A stretch of 64,000 nucleotides of DNA from Prescottella soli (GCF_040024445.1 NZ_CP157276.1:2666001-2730000); one strand, 5' to 3'; shown: positions 31,266 to 41,085, counted from the stretch's first letter. Numbers and translations: made by a program. The notes: generated from the sequence alone by a model not told the origin.

Positions 31266-32447
31266 CTATCGCCCGACAGTGCGAAGGATGCCCGAATCGA
31301 CCTCTGCCACGCTGGACAAACCGGCCAACCCCATTGTGACGTCCAAATCCGCCAACAGAATTCGCAGCGCGTGCCGCACGCCGTCGGCTCCGGCGAGCCC
31401 CAGCCCGTAGACCCACGGCCGCCCGTAGAGCACCGCGTCGGCACCTAGCGCGAGCGCGATCAATACATCTGCACCGCAACGGATCCCGGAGTCCACGAGG
31501 ACCGTGGCCCGGTTCCCCACCGCGGCCGCGACGGGGCCGAGGGCGTCGAGCGCGGCGATCGCGCCGTCCACCTGCCGGCCGCCGTGGTTGCTCACGATCA
31601 CACCGTCCGCGCCCGCATCGACAACGGCGCGTGCATCATCCTCGTGGACAATACCTTTCACTAAAACGGGGAGACCGGTCCACTCGGTTATCTTCGCGAT
31701 GTCCGCAGCCCGCAGCACGTGGTTGCCGAACAGCGACACCCACGTGAGCACCGCCATCTGCATCGCCTCGGCACTCTCCTCGGGCGGCGCCGCCAGTCGC
31801 GCCCGGAAGACCGGGTCCGACAGGTAGTTCGCGATCCCCTGCGCACGCAGGAACGGCAGGTGACCGAGCTCGAGATCCCTTGGCCGCCATCCCATTCCCG
31901 GAGTGTCGACGGTGACGACGATCGCCTTCGCACCGGCCTTCGCGGCACGCTGCACCAGCGACTGCGCCAGTTCGTCGTCGGCGGGCCAGTACAGCTGGTA
32001 CCACCAGTTGTCGCCCGACACCGCCCCGACGTCCTCGATCGTCGACGACGCGGCGGTCGAAAGCACCGACCCGACACCGAGTTCGGCGGTCACCTCACCG
32101 ACGATCGCCTCCCCGCGCTCCCGAACCAGACCGAGTACCCCGATCGGGGCGGTGAGCACCGGCGCGGCCAACCGGGTGCCGAGGACGTCGACGCTCAGGT
32201 CCCGCGCGTCCGGGGCGCTGGTGCCGCGCAGCATCCGCGGCACCAGCGCGCGGCGGGTGAACGCGTCGAGGTTTGCGGCCGCGGTGCGTTCGGTGGACGC
32301 GCTGCCCGCGATGTACGCGTACGCCTCCGCACCCAGCTCGGCCCGCGCCCGCGCCTCGAGGCCGGCGGCGGTCATGGGCAGCTCGGGGCGCGCGCCCGAC
32401 AGGCCGGTCAGGTAGATCTCGTTCTGCATGTTGCCGAAGAAGGTCAC
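31266..32447 (-). CDS. FMN-dependent alpha-hydroxy acid oxidase (lactate 2-monooxygenase-like)
   Basis: 393 residues, GTG start. It has the FMN TIM-barrel signatures: VTVDTPGMGWRPRDLE, LVKGI, the catalytic SNHGGRQVDGA (His and Arg) and DSGIRCGADVLIALALGADA. Length and the GWRPRDL segment resemble lactate 2-monooxygenase, which converts lactate to acetate, CO2 and water. Other 2-hydroxy acids are possible substrates. Cytoplasmic. It is divergent from the quinone oxidoreductase gene across 37 bases, and the MarR gene follows downstream. Confidence 0.85.
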   Translation of the reverse strand: MTFFGNMQNEIYLTGLSGARPELPMTAAGLEARARAELGAEAYAYIAGSASTERTAAANLDAFTRRALVPRMLRGTSAPDARDLSVDVLGTRLAAPVLTAPIGVLGLVRERGEAIVGEVTAELGVGSVLSTAASSTIEDVGAVSGDNWWYQLYWPADDELAQSLVQRAAKAGAKAIVVTVDTPGMGWRPRDLELGHLPFLRAQGIANYLSDPVFRARLAAPPEESAEAMQMAVLTWVSLFGNHVLRAADIAKITEWTGLPVLVKGIVHEDDARAVVDAGADGVIVSNHGGRQVDGAIAALDALGPVAAAVGNRATVLVDSGIRCGADVLIALALGADAVLYGRPWVYGLGLAGADGVRHALRILLADLDVTMGLAGLSSVAEVDSGILRTVGR

Positions 32448-32484
32448 GCGGTGACGCTAGCGCGATCAGACTAGCGTCGGAGGC

Positions 32485-33480
32485 ATGTACGCGATCACAA
32501 TTTCCGAGCCCGGCGGACCCGAAGTGATGTCCTGGACCGAGGTTCCCGATCCGACGCCCCGCCGCGGCGAGGTCCTGCTCGACGTCGCCGCCACCGCCGT
32601 CAACCGCGCCGATCTGCTGCAGCGCCGCGGGCTGTACCCGCCGCCGCCCGGCGCGAGCGATATCCTCGGCCTCGAGTGCTCCGGTGTGATCGCCGAGGTC
32701 GGCCCCGACGTGCACGGCTGGAAGGTCGGTGACCGGGTCGCCGCGCTGTTGGCGGGCGGCGGCTACGCCGAGAAGGTCGCGGTTCCGGCCACGCAGCTGC
32801 TGCCGGTGCCGGCGGAGCTGGACCTGCGGGCGGCGGCGTCGCTGCCGGAGGTGGCGTGCACGGTGTGGTCGAACGTGGTGATGGAGTGCGGCCTGCACGC
32901 CGGCCAGGTGCTGCTGGTCCACGGCGGCGGCGGGGGCATCGGCACCCACGCCATCCAGGTCGGCAAGGCCCTCGGCGCCCGCGTCGCGGTCACCGCCGGG
33001 TCCGCGGACAAGCTCGAGCGCTGCGCCGAGTTGGGCGCCGAGATCCTGATCAACTACCGCGAGGCCGACTTCGTGCAGGTGCTGCGCGAGGCCACCCGCG
33101 GTCGCGGCGCCGACGTCGTCCTCGACAACATGGGCGGGTCGTACCTGGACCGCAACGTCGACGTCCTCGCCCCCGACGGGCAGCTCGTCATCATCGGCAT
33201 GCAGGGCGGGCGCAAGGGCGAACTGGACATCGGCAAGCTGCTCGGCAAGCGCGGCCGGGTGCTCGCGACCGGGCTGCGCGGACGCCCCGAGACGGGGCCG
33301 TCCAGCAAGGCCGCGGTCATCGCGGCGGTGCGGGACAAGCTGTGGCCGCTCGTCCGCGACGGCATCGTCCAGCCGGTCGTGCACGCGGAACTGCCGATCG
33401 TGGAGGCGCCCACCGCCCACGAGATGCTCGACTCCCCCGACACCGTCGGGAAGGTGGTCCTGAGCGTCCGGGAGGACTGA
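32485..33480 (+). CDS. NAD(P)H quinone oxidoreductase, PIG3-like
   Basis: 331 residues of the zinc-free medium-chain dehydrogenase class: GroES-like N-terminus (AVNRADLLQRRGLYPPPPG) and a Rossmann domain with VHGGGGGIGTHAIQ and TAGSADKLERCAELGA. It matches the mycobacterial Rv3777 position beside the aminotransferase-like gene and the galactan cluster. It reduces quinones or similar substrates with NADPH. The stop is 18 bases from the convergent aminotransferase-like gene. Confidence 0.9.
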   Translation: MYAITISEPGGPEVMSWTEVPDPTPRRGEVLLDVAATAVNRADLLQRRGLYPPPPGASDILGLECSGVIAEVGPDVHGWKVGDRVAALLAGGGYAEKVAVPATQLLPVPAELDLRAAASLPEVACTVWSNVVMECGLHAGQVLLVHGGGGGIGTHAIQVGKALGARVAVTAGSADKLERCAELGAEILINYREADFVQVLREATRGRGADVVLDNMGGSYLDRNVDVLAPDGQLVIIGMQGGRKGELDIGKLLGKRGRVLATGLRGRPETGPSSKAAVIAAVRDKLWPLVRDGIVQPVVHAELPIVEAPTAHEMLDSPDTVGKVVLSVRED

Positions 33481-33498
33481 TCGGGACCGGAGACCGGC

Positions 33499-34701
33499 TC
33501 AGCCCAGCGCCGACAGGTGCCGGACGAGCTGGTTGATCTCGTAGCGGGTGGTGTAGGGCGCGAGGCCGATGGTGATCGCGCCACCCTCGTCGTTGACCCC
33601 CAGCGCGTCGAGCAGGCGGTTCCCGGACTGGGTGCCGCTGACGGTGGCGATGCGGTTGTCGGCGAGGTGCGCGGCCACCTTGTCGGCCGGCACCCCGGTG
33701 ACGGTGAAGCTCAGCGTGGGCACCCGGATCGGGGACCGGCCGATGACCGTCACCTGCGGCAGCGAGTCGAGGGAGCGCATCAGGTACTCGAACAGCTGGT
33801 CCTGGTAGGACTGGAGCGAGCTGATGGACGTCTCGAGGCGCTGGCGGCGGCTGCCGCTGGCGGTCTCCTCGAGTCCGGCCAGGTAGTCGATCGACGTGGT
33901 CAGGCCGGCGAGCAGCGCGAACTGGTGGCCGCCGACCTCCATGCGTTCGGCGCCGCGCGCGTACGGGTTGAGCGACACCGCCGGAATCCGATCGAGCAGC
34001 GACGGATCGCGGAACACGAGCGCACCGACCTGCGGGCCGCCCCACGCCGGCGCGCTGACGGCGATGACGTCGGCGCCGAGATCATGGATGTCGAGGTGCG
34101 CGTACGGGGCGGCGCCGACGGCGTCGACCACGATCAGGCCGCCGACCTCGTGCATGCGGTCGGCCGCGACCCGCACCGCCGGCGCCGCACCGACGACCGG
34201 CGACGCCGCGGTGAGCGCCATCAGGCGGGTGGTCGGCTGCACCAGTTCGGCGAACTGCCAACTGGGGAGCTCGCACGTCTCGATCTCCACCTCGGCCCAC
34301 CGGACCTGCGCACCGTAGCGGCTCGCGACGCGCAGCCACGGCGCGACGTTCGCCTCTTCGTCGAGCCGGGAGAGCACCATCCCGGTGCCGAGACCCAGCC
34401 GGGAACTGAGCGACTCCGCCAGCCATGCCAGCAGCACCGCCCGGCCCGCGCCCAGCACGACGCCCGCCGGATCGCCGCCGACGAGATCGGCGACCGCTTC
34501 ACGCGCTGCGTCGACGATCGCGGCGCTGCGGCGTGACGACACGTGCGGGCCTGTCGAGGACGACGCGGAGCCGCGGAAAGCCGTGGAGACCGAGCGGGAC
34601 ACCGCGTCGGGGATCTGCATTCCGGCTTGCGGGTCGAGGTGCACCCATCCATCGCCCAGCGACGGGATCAGTCCCCGTACCCGGGCAACGTCGTAAGCCA
34701 T
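33499..34701 (-). CDS. Class V aminotransferase/cysteine desulfurase-like protein lacking the PLP lysine
   Basis: 400 residues from ATG 34701. The fold is recognisable: HLDPQAGMQIPDAVSRSV at the start, VVDAVGAAPYAHLDI (cofactor Asp) and the GGHQFALLAGL end segment. At the place where the family has S-x-H-K-x-x-GPxGxG, this protein reads SAPAWGGPQVGAL, so the Schiff-base Lys is Ala219. It corresponds in position to Rv3778c of M. tuberculosis. Catalysis by ordinary PLP chemistry is doubtful; it may bind PLP differently or have a regulatory role. A longer upstream frame is not supported. Confidence 0.75.
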   Translation of the reverse strand: MAYDVARVRGLIPSLGDGWVHLDPQAGMQIPDAVSRSVSTAFRGSASSSTGPHVSSRRSAAIVDAAREAVADLVGGDPAGVVLGAGRAVLLAWLAESLSSRLGLGTGMVLSRLDEEANVAPWLRVASRYGAQVRWAEVEIETCELPSWQFAELVQPTTRLMALTAASPVVGAAPAVRVAADRMHEVGGLIVVDAVGAAPYAHLDIHDLGADVIAVSAPAWGGPQVGALVFRDPSLLDRIPAVSLNPYARGAERMEVGGHQFALLAGLTTSIDYLAGLEETASGSRRQRLETSISSLQSYQDQLFEYLMRSLDSLPQVTVIGRSPIRVPTLSFTVTGVPADKVAAHLADNRIATVSGTQSGNRLLDALGVNDEGGAITIGLAPYTTRYEINQLVRHLSALG

Positions 34702-34837
34702 GACGGACACTCTAGGTGCCACTGTCAACGCCGTGTGATTCAGATCCGACTTTTCGGAACGTGCTCTAGCACACGCCGTTTTCCGGCTCGGTCGCCCACC
34801 CTCGGCAATCCGGCGCCGAAACGTACAAGATGGAGCC

Positions 34838-35422
34838 ATGACGCAACCGGAGAACGAACGCGTGCTCGTGATCGGACCCGACGGCCACCCTGTCCCCATC
34901 GGCCACGGTGGCGACCGCGCCGACGGCGGCCAGGCTGCGGCCGGCACCGAATCCGAGCAGGACGCTCAGGACGCGCTCACCGACATGGTGGAGCAGCCGG
35001 CGAAGGTCATGCGCATCGGCACGATGATCAAGCAGCTGCTCGAGGAGGTGCGCGCCGCGCCGCTCGACGACGCGAGCCGCACGCGGCTCAGGGAGATCCA
35101 CAAGTCGTCGGTGCGCGAGCTGGAGCAGGGCCTGGCGCCCGAGCTGCGGGAGGAACTCGAGCGGCTCACGCTCCCGTTCACCGACGACTCGGTGCCCAGC
35201 GACGCCGAGCTGCGGATCGCGCAGGCGCAGCTGGTCGGGTGGCTCGAGGGCCTGTTCCACGGCATCCAGACGGCACTGTTCGCGCAGCAGATGGCGGCCC
35301 GCGCCCAGCTCGAGCAGATGCGCCAGGGTGCCCTCCCACCCGGGATGAGCATGGGACCACAGCACCGCGTGCAGGCGGCCGACGACGATTCCGCGTCGCC
35401 GGGAACCGGCCAGTACCTGTAG
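34838..35422 (+). CDS. bpa: Bacterial proteasome activator Bpa/PafE
   Basis: 194 residues. An acidic disordered N-terminus precedes a helical bundle (MVEQPAKVMRIGTMIKQLLE to LVGWLEGLFHGIQTALFAQQ). The protein ends in GQYL, the C-terminal motif by which Bpa docks on the 20S proteasome alpha ring and opens it without ATP. The position matches Rv3780. Cytoplasmic dodecamer in the known family. Confidence 0.9.
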   Translation: MTQPENERVLVIGPDGHPVPIGHGGDRADGGQAAAGTESEQDAQDALTDMVEQPAKVMRIGTMIKQLLEEVRAAPLDDASRTRLREIHKSSVRELEQGLAPELREELERLTLPFTDDSVPSDAELRIAQAQLVGWLEGLFHGIQTALFAQQMAARAQLEQMRQGALPPGMSMGPQHRVQAADDDSASPGTGQYL

Positions 35423-35476
35423 CCGCACACCACGGTCCCGCGGACGACTCCACCGCGAGCGGTAGGCTCGGAACTC

Positions 35477-36358
35477 GTGTCAGCAGCAGCCTTGGATCAC
35501 CAGCCGGCGTCCGACGCCGACACCGGCGACGTCGTGTCCGATTCGCAGACGTTCCGTCGCGCGTTCCAGGACCTGCGGGACGGTTTCGCGCAGCGTGAGC
35601 TGTGGCTGAATCTCGGCTGGCAGGACATCAAGCAGCGGTACCGCCGGTCGGTGATCGGTCCGTTCTGGATCACGATCGCCACCGGCGTGCAGGCCACCGC
35701 GATGGGCATCCTGTACTCGGCGCTGCTGGGCATGTCGATTCAGACGTTCCTGCCGTACGTCACGGTCGGCCTGATCGTGTGGAGCATGATCAGCGCGTCG
35801 ATCCTCGAGGGCTCCGAGGTGTTCATCGCCAACGAGGGCCTGATCAAGCAGTTGCCGTCGGCGCTCAGCGTGCACATCTACCGCCTGGTGTGGCGGCAGA
35901 TCCTGTTCTTCGCCCACAACCTGCTGATCTACGTGATCATGGTGTTCGCGTTCGGGGTGTGGCGACACATGACGTGGACGTCGCTGGCGGCGATCCCGGC
36001 GTTCGGCCTGATCGTTCTCAACGCGCTGTGGGTGTCGATCGTGTTCGGCATCTTCGCCACCCGATACCGCGACATCGCCCCGATCCTCGGCAGCCTGACG
36101 CTGCTGCTGTTCGTGCTCACCCCGATCTTCTGGTCCACCGACGCGCTCAAGGCGCAGGGCGGCGAGGTGGCCAACCGCGCGAGGATCGCCGAGCTCAATC
36201 CGCTGTACCACTTCCTCGACATCATCCGCGCGCCCATGACCGGCGCGGACCAGCAGGCCTACCACTGGTACATCGTGCTCGGCTTCACCGTCGTCGGCTG
36301 GACCGCCGCGATCTTCGCTCTTCGCAAGTACCGGGCCCGCGTGGCCTACTGGGTCTAG
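35477..36358 (+). CDS. wzm: ABC transporter permease for galactan export (Wzm)
   Basis: 293 residues, GTG start. The N-terminus is cytoplasmic and amphipathic (WQDIKQRYRRSVIGPFWI, the ABC-2 signature), followed by six membrane helices. With Wzt it moves the lipid-linked galactan precursor across the membrane. Position and order match Rv3783, though here wzm comes first. The wzt start is 12 bases after its stop. Confidence 0.92.
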   Translation: MSAAALDHQPASDADTGDVVSDSQTFRRAFQDLRDGFAQRELWLNLGWQDIKQRYRRSVIGPFWITIATGVQATAMGILYSALLGMSIQTFLPYVTVGLIVWSMISASILEGSEVFIANEGLIKQLPSALSVHIYRLVWRQILFFAHNLLIYVIMVFAFGVWRHMTWTSLAAIPAFGLIVLNALWVSIVFGIFATRYRDIAPILGSLTLLLFVLTPIFWSTDALKAQGGEVANRARIAELNPLYHFLDIIRAPMTGADQQAYHWYIVLGFTVVGWTAAIFALRKYRARVAYWV

Positions 36359-36370
36359 GGGGACACCGAC

Positions 36371-37192
36371 ATGACGAGCAACGTGAGCATCGAGACGCGC
36401 GGTGCGTGCGTCGACTTCCCCATCTTCGACGCCAAGTCGCGGTCGCTGAAGAAGGCTTTCATGGGCAAAGCCGGTGGCGCGATCGGTCGCACCGACTCCG
36501 ACGTCATCGTGGTCGAGGCGCTGCGCGACATCACGATGTCGCTCAAGGAGGGCGACCGCGTCGGACTGGTCGGCCACAACGGCGCCGGCAAGTCGACGCT
36601 GCTGCGACTGCTGTCGGGCATCTACGAGCCGACCCGCGGCAGCGCGCGCGTCCGCGGCCGCGTCGCGCCGGTCTTCGATCTGGGTGTCGGCATGGACCCG
36701 GAGATCTCCGGGTACGAGAACATCATCATTCGCGGTCTGTTCCTGGGGCAGACCCGCAAGCAGATGCTCGCGAAGATGGATGAGATCGCCGACTTCACCG
36801 AGCTCGGCGAGTATCTGAACATGCCGCTGCGCACCTACTCGACCGGTATGCGGGTGCGCGTCGCGATGGGCGTGGTCACCAGCATCGACCCCGAGATCCT
36901 GCTGCTCGACGAGGGCATCGGCGCCGTCGACGCCGAGTTTATGAAGAAGGCCCGCATCCGCCTGCAGAAGCTGGTGGAGCGCTCCGGCATCCTCGTGTTC
37001 GCCAGCCACTCCAACGAGTTCCTGGCGCAGCTGTGCGACAGCGCGATGTGGATCGACCACGGTCAGGTGCGGATGCACGGCGAGATCGAGGACGTCGTCC
37101 GCGCCTACGAGGGCGACGACGCCGCCGACCACGTCCGCCAGACCATCGCGGACATGGAGCGCGAGCGCGCCGGCGAGGAGAAGGCTTCGTGA
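36371..37192 (+). CDS. wzt: ABC transporter ATPase for galactan export (Wzt)
   Basis: 273 residues. Walker A GHNGAGKSTLLRLL, signature TYSTGMRVRVAMG (in the Wzt style) and Walker B PEILLLDEGIGAVD are present. It lacks the long C-terminal carbohydrate-binding domain of some O-antigen Wzt proteins, as does the mycobacterial enzyme (Rv3781). The TGA overlaps the GTG of glfT1, so the operon is translationally coupled. Confidence 0.93.
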   Translation: MTSNVSIETRGACVDFPIFDAKSRSLKKAFMGKAGGAIGRTDSDVIVVEALRDITMSLKEGDRVGLVGHNGAGKSTLLRLLSGIYEPTRGSARVRGRVAPVFDLGVGMDPEISGYENIIIRGLFLGQTRKQMLAKMDEIADFTELGEYLNMPLRTYSTGMRVRVAMGVVTSIDPEILLLDEGIGAVDAEFMKKARIRLQKLVERSGILVFASHSNEFLAQLCDSAMWIDHGQVRMHGEIEDVVRAYEGDDAADHVRQTIADMERERAGEEKAS

Positions 37193-38079
37193 CCGAACGC
37201 ATCGTCGGCGTCGTCGTCACCCACAAGCGCCGCGAGCTGCTCGCCCAATCGCTGAAGGTGCTCGCCGGGCAGAGCCGGCCGCTCGACCACCTCGTCGTCG
37301 TCGACAACGCCGACGAGCCCGAGGTCCGCGCGCTCGTCGAGACAGCCGACGTCCCCACCACGTACCTGGGCTCCAAGCACAACCTCGGCGGCGCCGGCGG
37401 TTTCGCGCTCGGCATCCTCTACGCGCTGTCGCTGGGCGCGGACTGGGTGTGGTGCGCCGACGACGACGGCCGCCCCGAGGGCACCGACGTGCTCGCGACG
37501 CTGCTGGCGTGTGCGAAGCGGCACAACCTGGCCGAGGTCTCCCCCGTCGTGTGCGACATCGACCAGCCCGACCGGCTCGCGTTCCCGCTGCGCCGCGGCG
37601 TCGAATGGAAGCGGTGGCGTTCCGAGTTGGGCGACGACGACCTGCTGCCCGGCATCGCGTCGCTGTTCAACGGCGCGCTGTTCTCGGCCGCGGCGATCGA
37701 CACCGTCGGCGTGCCGGACCTGCGCCTGTTCGTCCGCGGCGACGAGGTCGAGGTGCACCGGCGACTGGTCCGCTCCGGGCTGCCGTTCGGCACGTGCCTG
37801 CAGACCGCGTACCTGCACCCCGACGGCGCCGACGAGTTCAAGCCGATCCTCGGCGGTCGGATGCACACGCAGTACCCGGACAACGAGACCAAACGCTTCT
37901 TCACCTACCGCAACCGCGGCTACCTGATGTCGCAGCCGGGGATGCGGAAGCTGCTGCCGCAGGAGTACGCGCGCTTCGGTTGGTACTTCCTCGTCAGCCG
38001 TCGCGACCCCAAGGGTTTCGTCGAGTGGATGCGTTTGCGTGGCCTCGGGCGGCGGGAGCGGTTCGAGCGGCCCTCGTAG
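37189..38079 (+). CDS. glfT1: Galactofuranosyltransferase GlfT1
   Basis: 296 residues from GTG 37189, overlapping the wzt stop. A GT-A fold: IVGVVVTHKRRELLAQSL, the NLGGAGGFALG segment and the metal-binding ADWVWCADDDG. It adds the first two galactofuranose residues to the decaprenyl-linked rhamnosyl-GlcNAc unit at the cytoplasmic face. It corresponds to Rv3782. It is followed after about 125 bases by a methyltransferase gene on the same strand. Confidence 0.92.
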   Translation: MTERIVGVVVTHKRRELLAQSLKVLAGQSRPLDHLVVVDNADEPEVRALVETADVPTTYLGSKHNLGGAGGFALGILYALSLGADWVWCADDDGRPEGTDVLATLLACAKRHNLAEVSPVVCDIDQPDRLAFPLRRGVEWKRWRSELGDDDLLPGIASLFNGALFSAAAIDTVGVPDLRLFVRGDEVEVHRRLVRSGLPFGTCLQTAYLHPDGADEFKPILGGRMHTQYPDNETKRFFTYRNRGYLMSQPGMRKLLPQEYARFGWYFLVSRRDPKGFVEWMRLRGLGRRERFERPS

Positions 38080-38205
38080 GCGAGAGCCGCCTCCCCTTCT
38101 TCCGCCCGGCTCGACTCACCCCAGGTTTCATCCCGGCACCGACCGTCGAAGCCTGGCAGCATGGGAGCGGACTCGACGTTCACACGCGACAGGGGAACCA
38201 CACGC

Positions 38206-39066
38206 ATGTTCGATCGATTCCGGAAGTCTGCGCGGCTCAAGGTGCAGCGGGCGGTCGCGGAGGTGATCCGCGACTCCGATCGCCAGTCGCGGATCGAGCA
38301 GGAGAACCGGCACGACCAGCTGCTGGCCGAGCTCGCCGCGAACAACGGCGAGATGAAGCGGCTGCTCGACGAACTGACGCAGGCACGGGGGCAGGTGGCG
38401 GCTGTCAGCGAACGTCTCGACGAGCTCGAGCAGCGCACCCGACGCGACATCTCGCACGCGCTCGACATCCGCGCCAGCGCCGAGAGCGCGCAGTTCGCGG
38501 TCGATCACATGCCGACGGCCCCGGTGTTCTGGCACCCGCACGAGACACTGCGGCACGGGCTCGAGCTGGTGAAGGTCGACGGCCTGGCCCTCGAGTTCGG
38601 CGTCGCGACCGGCACGACGCTGCGGATCATCGCCGAATCACTATGTCCCACCGGCCACGAGGTGTGGGGGTTCGACGTGTGGTCGGGCCTGCCGGAGGCG
38701 TGGCGCACCGGGTTCCCGGCGGGCGAGTTCGCGCAGCAGTCGATGCCGTCGGTGCCCGGCACGCAGCTCGTGTCGGGCCTGTTCGAGGACACGCTGCCCG
38801 GCTTCCTCGCCGACCACCCCGGCCCGGTGGCGTTCGCACACCTCGACGCCGACCTGTACTCCTCGACCCGCACGGTGCTCGATCTCATCGGCGACCGCCT
38901 GGTCCCCGGCTCGGTGCTCGTGTTCGACGAGTACTTCAACTACCCGGGCTGGCAGAACCACGAGCACCGCGCGTGGACCGAGTTCGTCACCCGCACCGGA
39001 ATCGAGTTCGACTACCTCGCGTACACCGCGAACCACGAACAGGTCGTGGTCCGCCTGCGTGAATGA
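38206..39066 (+). CDS. TylF/CmcI-like SAM-dependent methyltransferase with coiled-coil N-terminus
   Basis: 286 residues from ATG 38206. The first 100 residues form a charged coiled coil (NGEMKRLLDELTQARGQVAA). The C-terminal half is a class I methyltransferase of the macrocin-O-methyltransferase group: LALEFGVATGTTLRIIAESL (SAM loop), VWGFDVWSGLPEAW and AHLDADLYSSTRTVLDLIG. Sugar or lipid-linked glycan methylation is plausible because it follows glfT1. It converges on glfT2 with 12 bases between stops. The substrate is unknown. Confidence 0.8.
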   Translation: MFDRFRKSARLKVQRAVAEVIRDSDRQSRIEQENRHDQLLAELAANNGEMKRLLDELTQARGQVAAVSERLDELEQRTRRDISHALDIRASAESAQFAVDHMPTAPVFWHPHETLRHGLELVKVDGLALEFGVATGTTLRIIAESLCPTGHEVWGFDVWSGLPEAWRTGFPAGEFAQQSMPSVPGTQLVSGLFEDTLPGFLADHPGPVAFAHLDADLYSSTRTVLDLIGDRLVPGSVLVFDEYFNYPGWQNHEHRAWTEFVTRTGIEFDYLAYTANHEQVVVRLRE

Positions 39067-39078
39067 CCCTGCAACGGA

Positions 39079-40968
39079 TCACTTCTCGTAGAGGCGTTCC
39101 CAGTTCTCCCGGCTGGTCAGACGCGGCACGGCCTCACGGTACCGGCGCTGGACGTCCGAACCCTGTTCCCGGAACTGCTTGAGCACCTTCGCCATCCGGG
39201 CGGTGATCTCCTTCGCGGCATCCTTGTCGCGGCGGCGCACCCGCACGCCCGACTGCGACGCATCGGTCACGACGGCGTGGTCGAACAGCGAGACGTGCCA
39301 CCAATGCGACTCCGACGCAGGGATGCTCGCGATTCCGTGCTGCGTGCGGCCCAGCCACTGCATCGCGGCACGCTTGGCCAGGACCAGGTCCTCGCGGTCC
39401 TTGTCCGGCTCGGGGCCGGCGATCCGCGTGACCAGGTCCGCGGACCGGATGTCGGGGATGGCGTCGGCGGGATGCTTGACCGTCTCGGGGAAGCGGGACC
39501 GTTCCTGACGGATCGCGCCGAGGACCGCCTGGCCGCCGTCCTCGAGCACCTCGGGCCCGAAGAGGAAGTCCTCGATGCCGCGGAGCATCGTGTGCGCGAG
39601 GCCGTACTGCATCGACACCAGGAACTGGGAGATCTCGCGACCCATGGTCACGCTGAGCGCCTTCGTGTCGAAGTCGCTGTGCAGCGCGGACGCGATCAGC
39701 GAGTTCCGCACGCTGAAGTACTTGGCCCAGTCGTCGCGGTCCTTCCAGTGGAAGTCCGCGTGCCACACGCCGGCGTTCGGAAGGGTGACCGTGATGAATC
39801 CCGCTGCCCGAGCACGAATTCCGTACTCGATGTCGTCCCACTGGAAGAACACGGGGAGGGGAAGGCCGATCCGCGAGATCACCTCGCCGGGGATCAGGCA
39901 GGACCACCAGGCGTTGTATCCGGCATCGACGCGCTTGTTCTGACGCCGCTTGATCATGTTGGCGTCGTGCAGGGAATTGGCCGCCCACTCGCCGGCCTTG
40001 ATCTTCGACAGGTCCGCTTCCTCCGCACCGACGTGCAGGTTCTGCGGGTTCATCAGGTACAGCATCTGCGCGCCGACGAGCATCGGTTCCGTGGTGACGT
40101 TCGCGAACGCGTTCATCCGCAGCACCGTCTCCGGCTCGCACAGGATGTCGTCGTCCATCAGGATCACATTGGCGTGCTCGTTGACCGCCGACACCTCGTA
40201 GATGCCGCGGGTGAAACCGCCCGCGCCACCGAGATTGGGCTGGCGGATGTAGACGAGCTTGTCGCCCAGCGTCTTCGCGACCTCGGCGAACAGCTCACGG
40301 TCGGAGACGTGGTCGGTGCCCTGGTCGACGACGTAGACCGCGTCGATACCGGCGGTCATGTGCTCGTCGCCGGCGATGGCCGCGACCGTCTGCGCGCAGT
40401 CGTCGGCGCGGTTGAACGTGCAGATGGCGATGGCGGCGGGGCGGATCACCGACGGGGCCGCGACCGTCCACTCCAGATCGCGGACCTCGAGCCGGCCGTC
40501 GATCGCGGCGAACTGCAGCCAGAGCGAGCCGCCGTCGAGGTACGCGTCGAGCGTCGCGGACATCGTCGCGGTGCCGTCTCCGTCGACGTCGACGGTCTCG
40601 AGGACGCGCACGTTGCCGCCCGAATCGGACGCGCACAGCAGGGCGCGGCCGCGGCCGGTCGCGGCGTGGTCGAACCGGACCTCGACCTGGTCGACGGTGG
40701 TCCAGCGCTGGTAGTAGGCGGCCGCGAAACGGCCGAAGTAGGCGTCGGTGTCCGCGACCGCGCCCTTGTCGAGGTGCAGCGCGAACCGTTCGCGGTGCCC
40801 GGAACCCGACGTGATCCGGGCGTACATGCTGTCCTTGACTCGCGGCGTGGGACCGGAGAAGACACCTCGCTGCACCACGAGTCGTCCCGGGGACCGCTGC
40901 TCGTGGACTGCGCCGCGAGCAGTCGCTGCGTTCCCGTTCACAGGCGCAACCGACGCCGACTCGCTCAT
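39079..40968 (-). CDS. glfT2: Galactofuranosyltransferase GlfT2
   Basis: 629 residues from ATG 40968, behind AGGAG. The N-terminal beta domain (RFAAAYYQRWTTVDQVEVRF) is followed by a GT2 domain with VIRPAAIAICTFNRADDCAQ, LMDDDILCEPETVLR (metal-binding acids) and FFQWDDIEYGIRA (catalytic Asp region). A helical C-terminus completes it. It polymerises alternating beta-1,5 and beta-1,6 galactofuranose in arabinogalactan. Length fits the family (about 640). It lies beside the methyltransferase and rhamnose genes rather than beside ubiA/aftB as in M. tuberculosis. Confidence 0.92.
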   Translation of the reverse strand: MSESASVAPVNGNAATARGAVHEQRSPGRLVVQRGVFSGPTPRVKDSMYARITSGSGHRERFALHLDKGAVADTDAYFGRFAAAYYQRWTTVDQVEVRFDHAATGRGRALLCASDSGGNVRVLETVDVDGDGTATMSATLDAYLDGGSLWLQFAAIDGRLEVRDLEWTVAAPSVIRPAAIAICTFNRADDCAQTVAAIAGDEHMTAGIDAVYVVDQGTDHVSDRELFAEVAKTLGDKLVYIRQPNLGGAGGFTRGIYEVSAVNEHANVILMDDDILCEPETVLRMNAFANVTTEPMLVGAQMLYLMNPQNLHVGAEEADLSKIKAGEWAANSLHDANMIKRRQNKRVDAGYNAWWSCLIPGEVISRIGLPLPVFFQWDDIEYGIRARAAGFITVTLPNAGVWHADFHWKDRDDWAKYFSVRNSLIASALHSDFDTKALSVTMGREISQFLVSMQYGLAHTMLRGIEDFLFGPEVLEDGGQAVLGAIRQERSRFPETVKHPADAIPDIRSADLVTRIAGPEPDKDREDLVLAKRAAMQWLGRTQHGIASIPASESHWWHVSLFDHAVVTDASQSGVRVRRRDKDAAKEITARMAKVLKQFREQGSDVQRRYREAVPRLTSRENWERLYEK

Positions 40969-41085
40969 TGTGCTCCTCGCCATATCCCGACATTCGCGGC
41001 GGAACGCAGTGCCCACCCGAGTCGGAAGGGTATCAACCCGGACCCTTCCCCTCCTGCGTCGAGGAGCGTCGGGGTGACCGCGACC

